Assembly (NCBI GenBank): GCA_964636985.1
Contig: CAZWSX010000013.1
Location: 124,001 to 188,000, forward strand
Direction: 5' to 3'
Source of the DNA: CAZWSX01 sp964636985
Lineage (GTDB): Bacteria > Planctomycetota > Planctomycetia > Pirellulales > Pirellulaceae
Length of the DNA stretch: 64,000 nucleotides
The notes below the pieces were generated by a model. The model ran no database searches, was not told the origin of the DNA, and saw nothing but the letters and a program-made list of their open reading frames with translations. This document shows, piece by piece, positions 28,820 through 35,633 of the stretch. The first letter of the stretch is position 1; every line of letters starts with the position of its first letter. A program made the position numbers and the translations under genes.

Positions 28820-28851
28820 TCTCCGGTCCCTCCGGGTCTCCGCGGTGAATC
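28820..28851. repeat. 32-bp repeat of the element's outer part, copy 1
   Basis: Starts TCTCCGGTCCCTCCGGG and ends CTCCGCGGTGAATC. An almost identical 32-mer (one difference) is at 47444-47475, in both cases just beyond an inverted palindromic repeat with GAGGCCACC between. This shows a larger composite element. Confidence 0.8.
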
Positions 28852-28866
28852 TCCTCCTACGCGCGC

Positions 28867-28897
28867 AAAAAACCGGCCGAGCGAAAATCGCCCGGCC
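28867..28897 (-). terminator. Intrinsic terminator (minus strand)
   Basis: Stem GGCCG-A-GCGA / TCGC-C-CGGCC with an AAA loop (28875-28897) and, on the minus strand, followed by TTTTTT (28867-28872). It is about 300 bases beyond the stop of the DUF4142 gene, so that gene's transcript, or a separate RNA, ends here. Confidence 0.8.
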
Positions 28898-29050
28898 AAT
28901 TCGACGAGATGCTTGAAGAGTTATAAAAGTCCATTCGGGGGAAGTGCCCTCGGATGTTGGTTCGGTTCAGGCAATTCCGTACTCTCCTCCGGTGCACGGT
29001 ATTGTCTAAACAATCCAACGAGCCGCTGACAATCTTCCCGCGAATGGCAC

Positions 29051-29102
29051 CAACTCGGCATTTTTCGAACTCGCCGAGTTGGGACGGGCTCTTAAGGAGC
29101 CC
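29051..29102. ncRNA. Two perfect hairpins, candidate structured 3' RNA
   Basis: CAACTCGGC / GCCGAGTTG (29051-29081, 9-bp arms, 13-base loop) followed by GGGCTC-TTAAG-GAGCCC (29086-29102). They sit in the noncoding 300 bases between the DUF4142 stop and the minus-strand terminator at 28867, so they could be part of a long 3' UTR or a small RNA on the minus strand. No reading frame here looks coding. Expression is not shown by sequence. Confidence 0.4.
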
Positions 29103-29196
29103 AACGTTACCTGGCCGCGACAATAAATCGTTGTGCCTTGCAGAAGCACTGCGGATTACTTCATGGCGGTCAGGTGTTCCTGCATGTTCCTTGTTG

Positions 29197-29838
29197 TTAC
29201 TTGTTCGACGCTCGATCCGCCTTGGCCAGGTTCTTCATCAACTGCTTGGCATGGTCGAGGTGCTTTTGCGCCGTCGATTGCCCTTCCTTCAGAACCGCAG
29301 CCAGTTCGGGCGAGGCATGGCGTTCCAACACTTTCAGTTCATTGACCATCCCCATATGAGCGGCAATTTGCATGCCGACATAGCAGTCGTCAAACTCCTG
29401 ACCGCTCTTCTGTCCTAGTTCGCGTCGTGCACTAGCCAGGCATTCATCGGCCAGTTCGCGTTTGATTTGCATGTGCACTTGATCATGCGAATCGCCTTGC
29501 GGTTTGGCTGCATCCGTGCGTGGCGGAGTAGCCGACGATTCGGCACGCGCCGATGTATCGCGATTGCGGAATTCGTTACCGCCAAACTTGGTCAGCTGGC
29601 TCATGAACTTTGTATGATCCTGCTCCAACTGTTGGGCAAACGATTTCACTTCCTGATTGCTCGATTTTTCCTCGGCAATCTTCGCCACTGCAATTTCGTT
29701 TTGATTGGCCAGCGTCAGGCACGCGGCGATGTGGTCGTCAAGCTTTTGATGAGAGGGGTTGGCCCGGTTCTGGGCATCTTGTGCGATGGCAATTCCACAA
29801 ACTGCCACCAGGCTTAGGGCCATTGCGAACATCTTCAT
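29197..29838 (-). CDS. DUF4142 exported ferritin-like protein
   Basis: 213 residues from the ATG at 29838, which has GGAG eleven bases upstream and is followed directly by a signal peptide (MKMFAMALSLVAVCGIAIAQ). An open frame upstream to 30024 is not used. The mature part has the DUF4142 pattern: ACLTLANQNEIAVAKIAEEKSSNQEVKSFAQQLEQDHTKF, a low-complexity central linker, then ELKVLERHASPELAAVLKEG and HLDHAKQLMKNLA. DUF4142 proteins are predicted four-helix, ferritin-like proteins of the periplasm or outer membrane with unknown role. It is in a group with a GSP17M-like protein and a BON lipoprotein, suggesting an envelope stress function. Confidence 0.88.
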   Translation of the reverse strand: MKMFAMALSLVAVCGIAIAQDAQNRANPSHQKLDDHIAACLTLANQNEIAVAKIAEEKSSNQEVKSFAQQLEQDHTKFMSQLTKFGGNEFRNRDTSARAESSATPPRTDAAKPQGDSHDQVHMQIKRELADECLASARRELGQKSGQEFDDCYVGMQIAAHMGMVNELKVLERHASPELAAVLKEGQSTAQKHLDHAKQLMKNLAKADRASNK

Positions 29839-30183
29839 GACTCGAACTCCTGACAAAGAAACGGTGAGACAAGTCCCCGATGGGGTCGCAAAGGATGTGC
29901 CGAAGGAGTGGACTGGATGAATTGCAATGTCGCCTCCAAAAATCCGCGAATTGAGCCGTTGTGAAAATCTCACGTGCACGAATTGGTGGTTGCCATGAGC
30001 ACAGCAAGACGTTTCGACGGACAACGAGTGCTCAAGGAAAGCAGCGGTCGTTGTCTCAATGGAAACGGCCTCGCCAAATCTTCACGGTTCCGGAGCCGCA
30101 TCAAGTGATCTCATGCTGCGCCATGACACTCAAAGCAATTGCAATGCCAAGCCGCACAGTGACGAACAGGTGAGTGTGCACAA

Positions 30184-30222
30184 AAAAAGAATGCGGCTCT
30201 TGTTCTTCCAAACAAGGCCGCA
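30184..30222 (-). terminator. Strong intrinsic terminator of GSP17M-like gene
   Basis: Arms TGCGGC-T-CTTGTT and AACAAG-GCCGCA (30192-30222) with a six-base loop form a 12-bp stem with one bulge. On the minus strand it is followed by TTCTTTTTTTG. It is 50 bases past the stop codon at 30272. A second stem GGCGACT / AGTCGCC lies at 30229-30252. Confidence 0.88.
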
Positions 30223-30271
30223 CCTTTAGGCGACTGTTATTAAAGAGTCGCCAACTTTCAATTCCTTCGCG

Positions 30272-30790
30272 CTAAGCGCTTGCCGATACTTCGCTGCCGG
30301 TCGAAATCGACTCACCCTTCTCTTGGCTCATGATGTCGCGCACAGTCGATGCTTCGTCGCTGTCGTCAGCATGAACCGAGATCAGAATCTTCCCTTCTTT
30401 CACGCGCTGCTCGTATTGTTGCGCTTCGTACTCCGAGACCCCCATTCCAGCGAGGCCCCCAGTGATTCCGCCGAGCGTTCCGCCTACGGCCAATCCCGAT
30501 AGAGCGGCCATGATCGGACCAGCGGCAATCAGTGGTCCAAGCCCTGGTATTGCAAGCGTCCCAATACCCGCGAGCCAGCCCACCGCGCCACCTAGAATAG
30601 CGCCCGTTCCGGCACCCATTGCCGCTCCTTCTGGGGCCTTTGTCGAATCTTTCACGGCCAGTTCTCGGTTCCCAAATGTGTCGGAGTGAAGCACCGAGAT
30701 TTGGTTTCGCGGAAACCCAGCCCGTTGCAAGTGGTTGAGAATCCGAACCGCATGGGTGCCATCGTTGGCCAGGCAAAATACGCTATACAT
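30272..30790 (-). CDS. General stress protein 17M-like protein
   Basis: 172 residues. The first ~55 residues (MYSVFCLANDGTHAVRILNHLQRAGFPRNQISVLHSD) match the N-terminal domain of the general stress protein 17M / heat-induced YflT-type family. A long Gly/Ala hydrophobic stretch (about 58-118: GAAMGAGTGAILGGAVGWLAGIG, GLGPLIAAGPIMAALSGLAVGG, GGITGGLAGMG) could be two membrane hairpins or an aggregation-prone core. The C-terminus (GKILISVHADDSDEASTVRDIM) returns to the N-terminal fold, as in other bacterial homologues. The function is not established; members are often induced by osmotic or desiccation stress. Ended by a clear terminator. Confidence 0.82.
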   Translation of the reverse strand: MYSVFCLANDGTHAVRILNHLQRAGFPRNQISVLHSDTFGNRELAVKDSTKAPEGAAMGAGTGAILGGAVGWLAGIGTLAIPGLGPLIAAGPIMAALSGLAVGGTLGGITGGLAGMGVSEYEAQQYEQRVKEGKILISVHADDSDEASTVRDIMSQEKGESISTGSEVSASA

Positions 30791-30847
30791 GATTCGTTCC
30801 TTTCGACGTGACTTCTCTTAAAAACATGCTGAATAAAGTAAGTCGAG

Positions 30848-31342
30848 CTAGTTTTTCACTTCCAGCTCGCTTGTGACCTTGTCGGCCCCCGCGACATTCT
30901 TGGCGATTTTCTCAATCGTTGCTTTCTCTTCGTCGTTTTCGACTGGCCCTCGGAGGGTCACCTGACCTTTAGAAGTGATGATCTTGCAGTTGCGAGCGTT
31001 CACCGACATTCCATCCGTCGCCAAGACCTGCTTGCGAATGTCGGCCGTGATCTTCACGTCGCTCGAGTTCTCGTCTTGATCGATGGGCGTCTTCGCACCA
31101 CTGTCGCGATCCCGCACGTTGACGCCGGTGTTGTTCGGCTCCGTACGAGTCGAAGTCGAGTCGTTGCGAGGCACGCCACCAGGCGACTCGATCGCCCCGC
31201 CAGCAGGAGCAGCCGACGAATCGACTGGCCGCGGTGCGGACGTGCTAGGCGGATTATTGCCAGTGGGAAGCGGTGTGGTACTCGTGTCGGGAACGCAGCC
31301 CGCCAGCGCAACCGCCAATACGGTAAGGCTGAGATAGCGCAT
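30848..31342 (-). CDS. BON-domain lipoprotein
   Basis: 164 residues. A lipoprotein signal MRYLSLTVLAVALAGC places the lipidated cysteine at 16 (LAGC). A Pro/Ser/Thr-rich spacer to about residue 95 is followed by one BON domain (VKITADIRKQVL, SVNARNCKIITSKGQVTLRGPVENDEEKATIEKIAKNVAGADKVTSEL). BON domains bind phospholipid and occur in osmotic-shock protein OsmY and in secretins; a single copy on a lipoprotein suggests outer-membrane maintenance. It is 57 bases upstream of the GSP17M-like gene on the same strand, so one operon is likely. Confidence 0.92.
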   Translation of the reverse strand: MRYLSLTVLAVALAGCVPDTSTTPLPTGNNPPSTSAPRPVDSSAAPAGGAIESPGGVPRNDSTSTRTEPNNTGVNVRDRDSGAKTPIDQDENSSDVKITADIRKQVLATDGMSVNARNCKIITSKGQVTLRGPVENDEEKATIEKIAKNVAGADKVTSELEVKN

Positions 31343-31763
31343 GAACTTTCTCCTCGGATTGTTTTGTGGATGACGAGAGAGCAGGTCGCATATCGTGTGC
31401 CGACACCTGCATCGACCGCCACAAACTCATCCGATGTAGCGGCGAATCTCGCATCAACATCGAGACGATCGATGGAGATAAATAAACAGCGACGCTCTCA
31501 TTTTCAAAACAAACAATTCGAAGGGCACTTAGTCGACATCGCAGTTCGTAGCAATCACAGCACGCCGAGCCTTCGAGTTGGCCGCTCAACGAACGCGTCG
31601 CACGAGAGCGTATCACCTGTTCCCCTAGCCGAAACCTAGCTCCGGCATTGCACCCTGTTCGGCTCCTCTCTTTCCCCTAACCGTGCGTTGGCCTCTTTGA
31701 TTCGAATAGGCACGCTCTTTGCTTCGTCCATTCGCATCAACCAACTTTCACGGAGAAACAATC
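31343..31763. other. 421-base divergent intergenic region
   Basis: Between the BON lipoprotein (-) and the small membrane protein (+). It must contain both promoters. I see an AT-rich patch around 31470-31510 and no coding or repeat signal. Confidence 0.45.
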
Positions 31764-31889
31764 ATGGAAATGATCTTTGTCGATCCCGTTTTCGCCGCCA
31801 TCGGCTACTCGATTCTCTACCTGTTGATGGGCGGAGGCCTGCTCGGCGCCATCGTCATCTTCCTCGTCGCCAAGATGCTGGGGCACTGA
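31764..31889 (+). CDS. 41-residue membrane protein
   Basis: Short frame from ATG 31764 to TGA 31889, preceded by CGGAGAAACA (GGAG about ten bases upstream). The product begins MEMIFVDPVFAAIGYS and is followed by one helix, ILYLLMGGGLLGAIVIFLVA, ending KMLGH. One transmembrane segment with a short charged tail. Codon third positions are GC-rich as in neighbouring genes, and the ribosome site makes it credible. Topoisomerase IB begins 44 bases after it, so they may share a transcript. Family and function unknown. Confidence 0.65.
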   Translation: MEMIFVDPVFAAIGYSILYLLMGGGLLGAIVIFLVAKMLGH

Positions 31890-31942
31890 TCCGGTAGAGC
31901 GAGTCGATGCTTCGGTAACTCTCCGTTCGCCCTGTGGCAGCC

Positions 31943-33061
31943 ATGACCCAGATTGTTTCCGAAGCCGTCGTACATCGCGTTCGCCTACGTTACGTCTCGG
32001 ACGAGCAGCCCGGCTACTACCGTCGGGCGCAGAAGAACGGCTTTCGATACGAAGATGCCACGGGTCGCCGGATCAAAAATGCCAAGACCCTGGCGCGCAT
32101 TAAGTCCCTCGTCATTCCACCTGCGTGGACCGACGTGTGGATTTGCAAGTTCGCCGACGGCCATTTGCAGGCCGTCGGTCGCGACGCTCGCGGCCGCAAA
32201 CAGTATCGCTACCATCCCCAGTTCCGCTTAAGGCGGGATGGAAAGAAATTCCAGCGGATCATTTCGTTCGGCCAGGCCTTGCCCCGCATTCGCAGCCGAG
32301 TTGCCCGTCACTTGCGCGGCGGCGATTCTCCCGAGGCCAAGCGAACCCAAGTGCTGGCGCTCGTGATTCGCCTGATGGACGTCTCCGGCATGCGCATCGG
32401 CAACAAAGAGTACGCCCGCAGCAATAACTCGTTCGGCCTCACGACCCTCAAGAACCGCCACGTGAAGGTGAGCGGCCCGGACATTCGTTTTCACTTCCGC
32501 GGCAAGAGCGGCGTCGACCACGAAGTAACGCTTGCCGACCGTCGCCTGGCCAGGCTGATCCGCCGCTGCCAGGACCTCCCCGGCCAAGAACTCTTTCAAT
32601 ACCAGGACGAATCGGGGCATCGTCACAAGGTCGGCTCGAGCGATGTGAACGATTACCTCCGCGAGATCGCGGGCGACGACTTCACCGCCAAGGATTTCCG
32701 AACCTGGCGAGCCTCGGCCTTAGCCGTCCAAGAACTCCTGGCCCTCGGACGAGCCGAGACCGCCGCGCACGCCAAGCGGGAACTGAGTAAAGCGATCAAG
32801 GAAGTATCGACAGACCTCGGCAACACCGTCGCCGTTTGCCGAGCGTCGTACATCCACCCAGCCATTCTCGCTGCCTACGCCGATCGGAAATGGCCCGCCG
32901 CGCCGCGTGCGTCACGCACCTCGCGCGCTTCTTCCACCCGCCTTTCGCTGGCCGAGAAAGAGCTGCTCAAGTTGCTGAGTGCTCAAAACAAGGTCAAGAG
33001 AAAGTCGAAAAGGGGCCACCCGCAGAACGGACACAGACGGGCCCCTCGCAGGCCGCGATAG
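31943..33061 (+). CDS. DNA topoisomerase IB
   Basis: 372 residues from the ATG at 31943; a GTG at 31934 would add three. Poxvirus-type bacterial topoisomerase IB: N-terminal domain (RRAQKNGFRYEDATGRRI, IPPAWTDVWIC), then the catalytic domain with Arg in SGMRIGN, Lys in FRGKSGVDHEV, Arg in DFRTWRAS, and the nucleophilic Tyr in LGNTVAVCRASYIHP. All active-site residues of the family are present except that the usual His of some members is Asn, as in other bacterial enzymes. It relaxes supercoils by single-strand nicking. The C-terminus is a basic Ser/Arg/Lys-rich tail. No signal or membrane segment. Confidence 0.95.
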   Translation: MTQIVSEAVVHRVRLRYVSDEQPGYYRRAQKNGFRYEDATGRRIKNAKTLARIKSLVIPPAWTDVWICKFADGHLQAVGRDARGRKQYRYHPQFRLRRDGKKFQRIISFGQALPRIRSRVARHLRGGDSPEAKRTQVLALVIRLMDVSGMRIGNKEYARSNNSFGLTTLKNRHVKVSGPDIRFHFRGKSGVDHEVTLADRRLARLIRRCQDLPGQELFQYQDESGHRHKVGSSDVNDYLREIAGDDFTAKDFRTWRASALAVQELLALGRAETAAHAKRELSKAIKEVSTDLGNTVAVCRASYIHPAILAAYADRKWPAAPRASRTSRASSTRLSLAEKELLKLLSAQNKVKRKSKRGHPQNGHRRAPRRPR

Positions 33062-33090
33062 CCTTCCTGCTCCCCCAACGTTGAAATACT

Positions 33091-33109
33091 TGACTACGGC
33101 CGCTAGTCA
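33091..33109. promoter_or_regulatory. Inverted repeat upstream of the TIR gene
   Basis: TGACTA-CGGCCGC-TAGTCA, 6-bp arms, in the 120-base spacer between topoisomerase IB and the TIR gene. It overlaps a TTGACT that might be a -35 box (33090-33095), but there is no good -10 at the right distance. Possible operator, or weak terminator of the upstream gene. Confidence 0.35.
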
Positions 33110-33181
33110 TGCAGAATTGCGCGAGTTCCGAAAACTTGCTGCAATCTGGTTCAAAACGAGCAATCGGCAGGCCCCAAACAT

Positions 33182-34093
33182 ATGTCGAGTATTCGTCAGT
33201 ATTTCGATACAGATTTCGACTATGCATTGCGGGTCCATGCTGAGTATTCGGCTGCAACGCTACCGTGTACCGCGGCTGTTCTTTACGATGCGAACGCCGC
33301 CGCAGCGTTTTGCATCTTCTACTTCGAAGACGCAACCCTCAAACCTCAACAATTCAAGTCTTTCTTGGCAGCAGTCAAATACGGATCGACGCAGGTGAAA
33401 TTCGAGGGAAAAGTGACGCTACCTACTCCACGAATTTTTCCGGGTAATTTGAAAGTCTACGATTCCAATCCTTTGCGCATCGAGTACCAGTTTTTTGGCG
33501 ACCCTGCTTGGCGAGAGTTGCTGACCATAGGCGCAACTCGAAGAATGTTCATTTACGCCGAAACTGCGCTTACGGCGGCGGAAATCACGGATCTTCAAAT
33601 AGCAGCCGTGGCTCTGGGATACGAGTTACAGTTCAGGGATGCCACCTACGCGCGCCAGCGTGCCTTAGGCGAAAAGCCCTTGGCTTTCATCAGTCACGAT
33701 TCGAGAGATAAGGAGGCCATCGCTCGTCCTATCGCGCTCAATCTTCAGCGAAAGCTATGTCCTGTTTGGTACGACGAGTTTTCCCTTCAACTCGGAAGCA
33801 ACCTTCGGGCAAGCATTGAGCGAGGCCTTAAGGAGTGCAAGAAATGTGTACTGATCCTTAGTCCGAACTTCTTCAGCAATCGTGGGTGGGTTAAGAAGGA
33901 GTTTGAATCCATCTTTACTCGCGAGATCTTAGAAGACGCCAATTTAGTACTGCCGATCTGGTGCGGCATCACTAAGCAAGACGTCTTCGACTACAGCCCG
34001 TCACTATTAAACGTAAAGGGCGTAGATTGGCACATCCTTGGAGAGGACGAAGTGTGCCGGCAAATCTATCTTGCCATCAACGATTCGACGTAA
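33182..34093 (+). CDS. TIR-domain protein with unassigned N-terminal domain
   Basis: 303 residues. Residues ~165-295 are a TIR domain: LAFISHDSRDKEAIA (box 1, with FISH), VWYDEFSLQLGSNLRASIERGL (BB-loop region with Trp196 and Asp198) and WVKKEFESIF (Trp236 ... Glu240). Glu240 sits where the catalytic glutamate of NAD-cleaving TIR domains is expected, so NADase activity is plausible. The first ~155 residues (DFDYALRVHAEYS, GSTQVKFEGKVTLP, MFIYAETALTAAEITDLQ) are not recognised and may be the sensor or regulator. Base composition is lower in G+C than the flanking topoisomerase and DUF1501 genes, as often for acquired immune genes. No partner gene is adjacent: both neighbours are housekeeping-like and the 3' neighbour is convergent. 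Confidence 0.85.
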   Translation: MSSIRQYFDTDFDYALRVHAEYSAATLPCTAAVLYDANAAAAFCIFYFEDATLKPQQFKSFLAAVKYGSTQVKFEGKVTLPTPRIFPGNLKVYDSNPLRIEYQFFGDPAWRELLTIGATRRMFIYAETALTAAEITDLQIAAVALGYELQFRDATYARQRALGEKPLAFISHDSRDKEAIARPIALNLQRKLCPVWYDEFSLQLGSNLRASIERGLKECKKCVLILSPNFFSNRGWVKKEFESIFTREILEDANLVLPIWCGITKQDVFDYSPSLLNVKGVDWHILGEDEVCRQIYLAINDST

Positions 34094-34109
34094 ATGGGTC
34101 AGCACCTCC

Positions 34110-35585
34110 CTAGGCAATCAAATCCTTGATCACCTTGGCTGGCTCGACCCCCGTTAGCCTTTGATCGAGCCCCAAGTGGCGGTAGACGAACCGCTCGTGG
34201 TCGAAGCCCATCTGGTGCAGCACCGTGGCATGGAAGTCGTGAACGCTCAACGGATTCTCGACGATGTTGTACGAGAAATCGTCGGTCTTCCCGTAAATCG
34301 TCCCGCCTTTGGTGCCGCCGCCAGCCATCCACATCGTGAAGCATCGTGGGTGGTGGTCGCGGCCGTAGTTCGTCTTCGAAACGCCTCCTTGGCTGTAAAT
34401 GGTGCGGCCGAATTCGCCACCCCAAATCACCAGCGTCGATTCGAACAAGCCGCGCTGCTTGAGGTCTTGAATCAGACCCCAGCACGGTTGGTCGACGTCG
34501 CGGCATTGGTCAGGCAACCGTCCCGCCACGTTAGCGTGCGTGTCCCAGTTGTTGTGATAAACCTGGACGAAGCGGACCCCTTGCTCCACGAGCCGCCGGC
34601 ACAACAGCGCCGTATTGGCAAACGTGCCGGGCTTCTTGGCCTCCTCGCCATAAAGCTGGAACGTACTGGCCGGCTCAGTCGCCAAGTCGGTCAGCGCCGG
34701 CACGCTCGATTGCATGCGGAACGCGAGCTCGTAGTTCTTAATCCGGTTTTGCGTTTCAACGTCGCCCGTCTTGGCGAGCGTCTTCTCGTTGAGGGCCTTG
34801 AGGCCGTCGAGCGTCTTGCGGCGGGTATCGCTCGTCACGCCGGGTGGGTTGTTGATGTACAGGATCGGATCGCCGGCGGAGCGGAACGAAACGCCCGTGT
34901 GTTCGCCCGGTAGATAACCCGATTGCCACAGCCGCGCGCTGATCGCCTGGACCTGCTCGGTGTTGCTCGGCTTGGCGACCAGCACCACGAACGTCGGCAG
35001 ATTATCGTTCAGCGAGCCCAGTCCGTACGACGCCCACGCGCCCAAACACGGCCGGCCCGTTACCTGGTTGCCCGTTTGCATGTACGTGATAGCCGGCTCG
35101 TGGTTGATCGCTTCGGTGTGCATGGTCCGCATGAAGACCATGTCGTCGACCATCTTCGCCTTGTACGGCAGCAGCTCGCATAGCTCCATGCCGCATTGGC
35201 CGTGCTTCGTAAACGTGAACTTGCTCGGCGCAATCGGAAAGCGAGCCTGGCCCGACGTCATCGTCGTGAGCCGCTGTCCCATCCGGACCGACTCCGGCAA
35301 GTCCTTGTCGTACCAATCGTTCATTTGCGGCTTGGGGTCGAACAAGTCCATCTGCGGCGGACCACCCACCATGTGCAGATAGATGATGTTCTTCACCTTG
35401 CCGGGGAAGTGCTGCTTGGAATTGCCGGCAGCACCCGGCACCGACGAGGCTTCCGCGCCAAAGGCGGCGTTGCCCATCAACGATGCCAGCGCCGATGCCC
35501 CCAGCAAATGCCCGCCACGAGTAAAAAACTGACGCCGAGTTTCCAAGAGCGCGGCGTTCATCGATACGGGATCGAGTCGATTCAT
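34110..35585 (-). CDS. DUF1501 exported protein (Tat-like signal)
   Basis: 491 residues. A twin-arginine-like signal (TRRQFFTRGGHLLGASALASLMGNAAFGAE) leads. The body has the DUF1501 pattern: KNIIYLHMVGGPPQMDLFDPK, FTKHGQCGMELCELLP, RTMHTEAINHEPA, LVIWGGEFGRT and DHHPRCFTMWMAGGGTKGG near the C-terminus. It is related in fold to sulfatases / alkaline-phosphatase-like enzymes, but the reaction is unknown. It begins 48 bases after the DUF1549/DUF1553 gene's stop. That pair is a hallmark of Planctomycetes and is thought to be involved in polysaccharide or cytochrome-linked metabolism. Confidence 0.94.
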   Translation of the reverse strand: MNRLDPVSMNAALLETRRQFFTRGGHLLGASALASLMGNAAFGAEASSVPGAAGNSKQHFPGKVKNIIYLHMVGGPPQMDLFDPKPQMNDWYDKDLPESVRMGQRLTTMTSGQARFPIAPSKFTFTKHGQCGMELCELLPYKAKMVDDMVFMRTMHTEAINHEPAITYMQTGNQVTGRPCLGAWASYGLGSLNDNLPTFVVLVAKPSNTEQVQAISARLWQSGYLPGEHTGVSFRSAGDPILYINNPPGVTSDTRRKTLDGLKALNEKTLAKTGDVETQNRIKNYELAFRMQSSVPALTDLATEPASTFQLYGEEAKKPGTFANTALLCRRLVEQGVRFVQVYHNNWDTHANVAGRLPDQCRDVDQPCWGLIQDLKQRGLFESTLVIWGGEFGRTIYSQGGVSKTNYGRDHHPRCFTMWMAGGGTKGGTIYGKTDDFSYNIVENPLSVHDFHATVLHQMGFDHERFVYRHLGLDQRLTGVEPAKVIKDLIA

Positions 35586-35633
35586 CGTTTGTTCTCCGGT
35601 ATACGCTACTGTGCCTTAGCGATGGGGCCGTGC

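Noticed and set aside
28857..29123. 88-codon minus-strand frame after DUF4142
   Set aside because: Overlaps the intrinsic terminator and has no recognisable features.
33090..33118. Sigma-70 promoter TTGACT - AGAATT before the TIR gene
   Set aside because: The -10 half matches TATAAT in only two positions.
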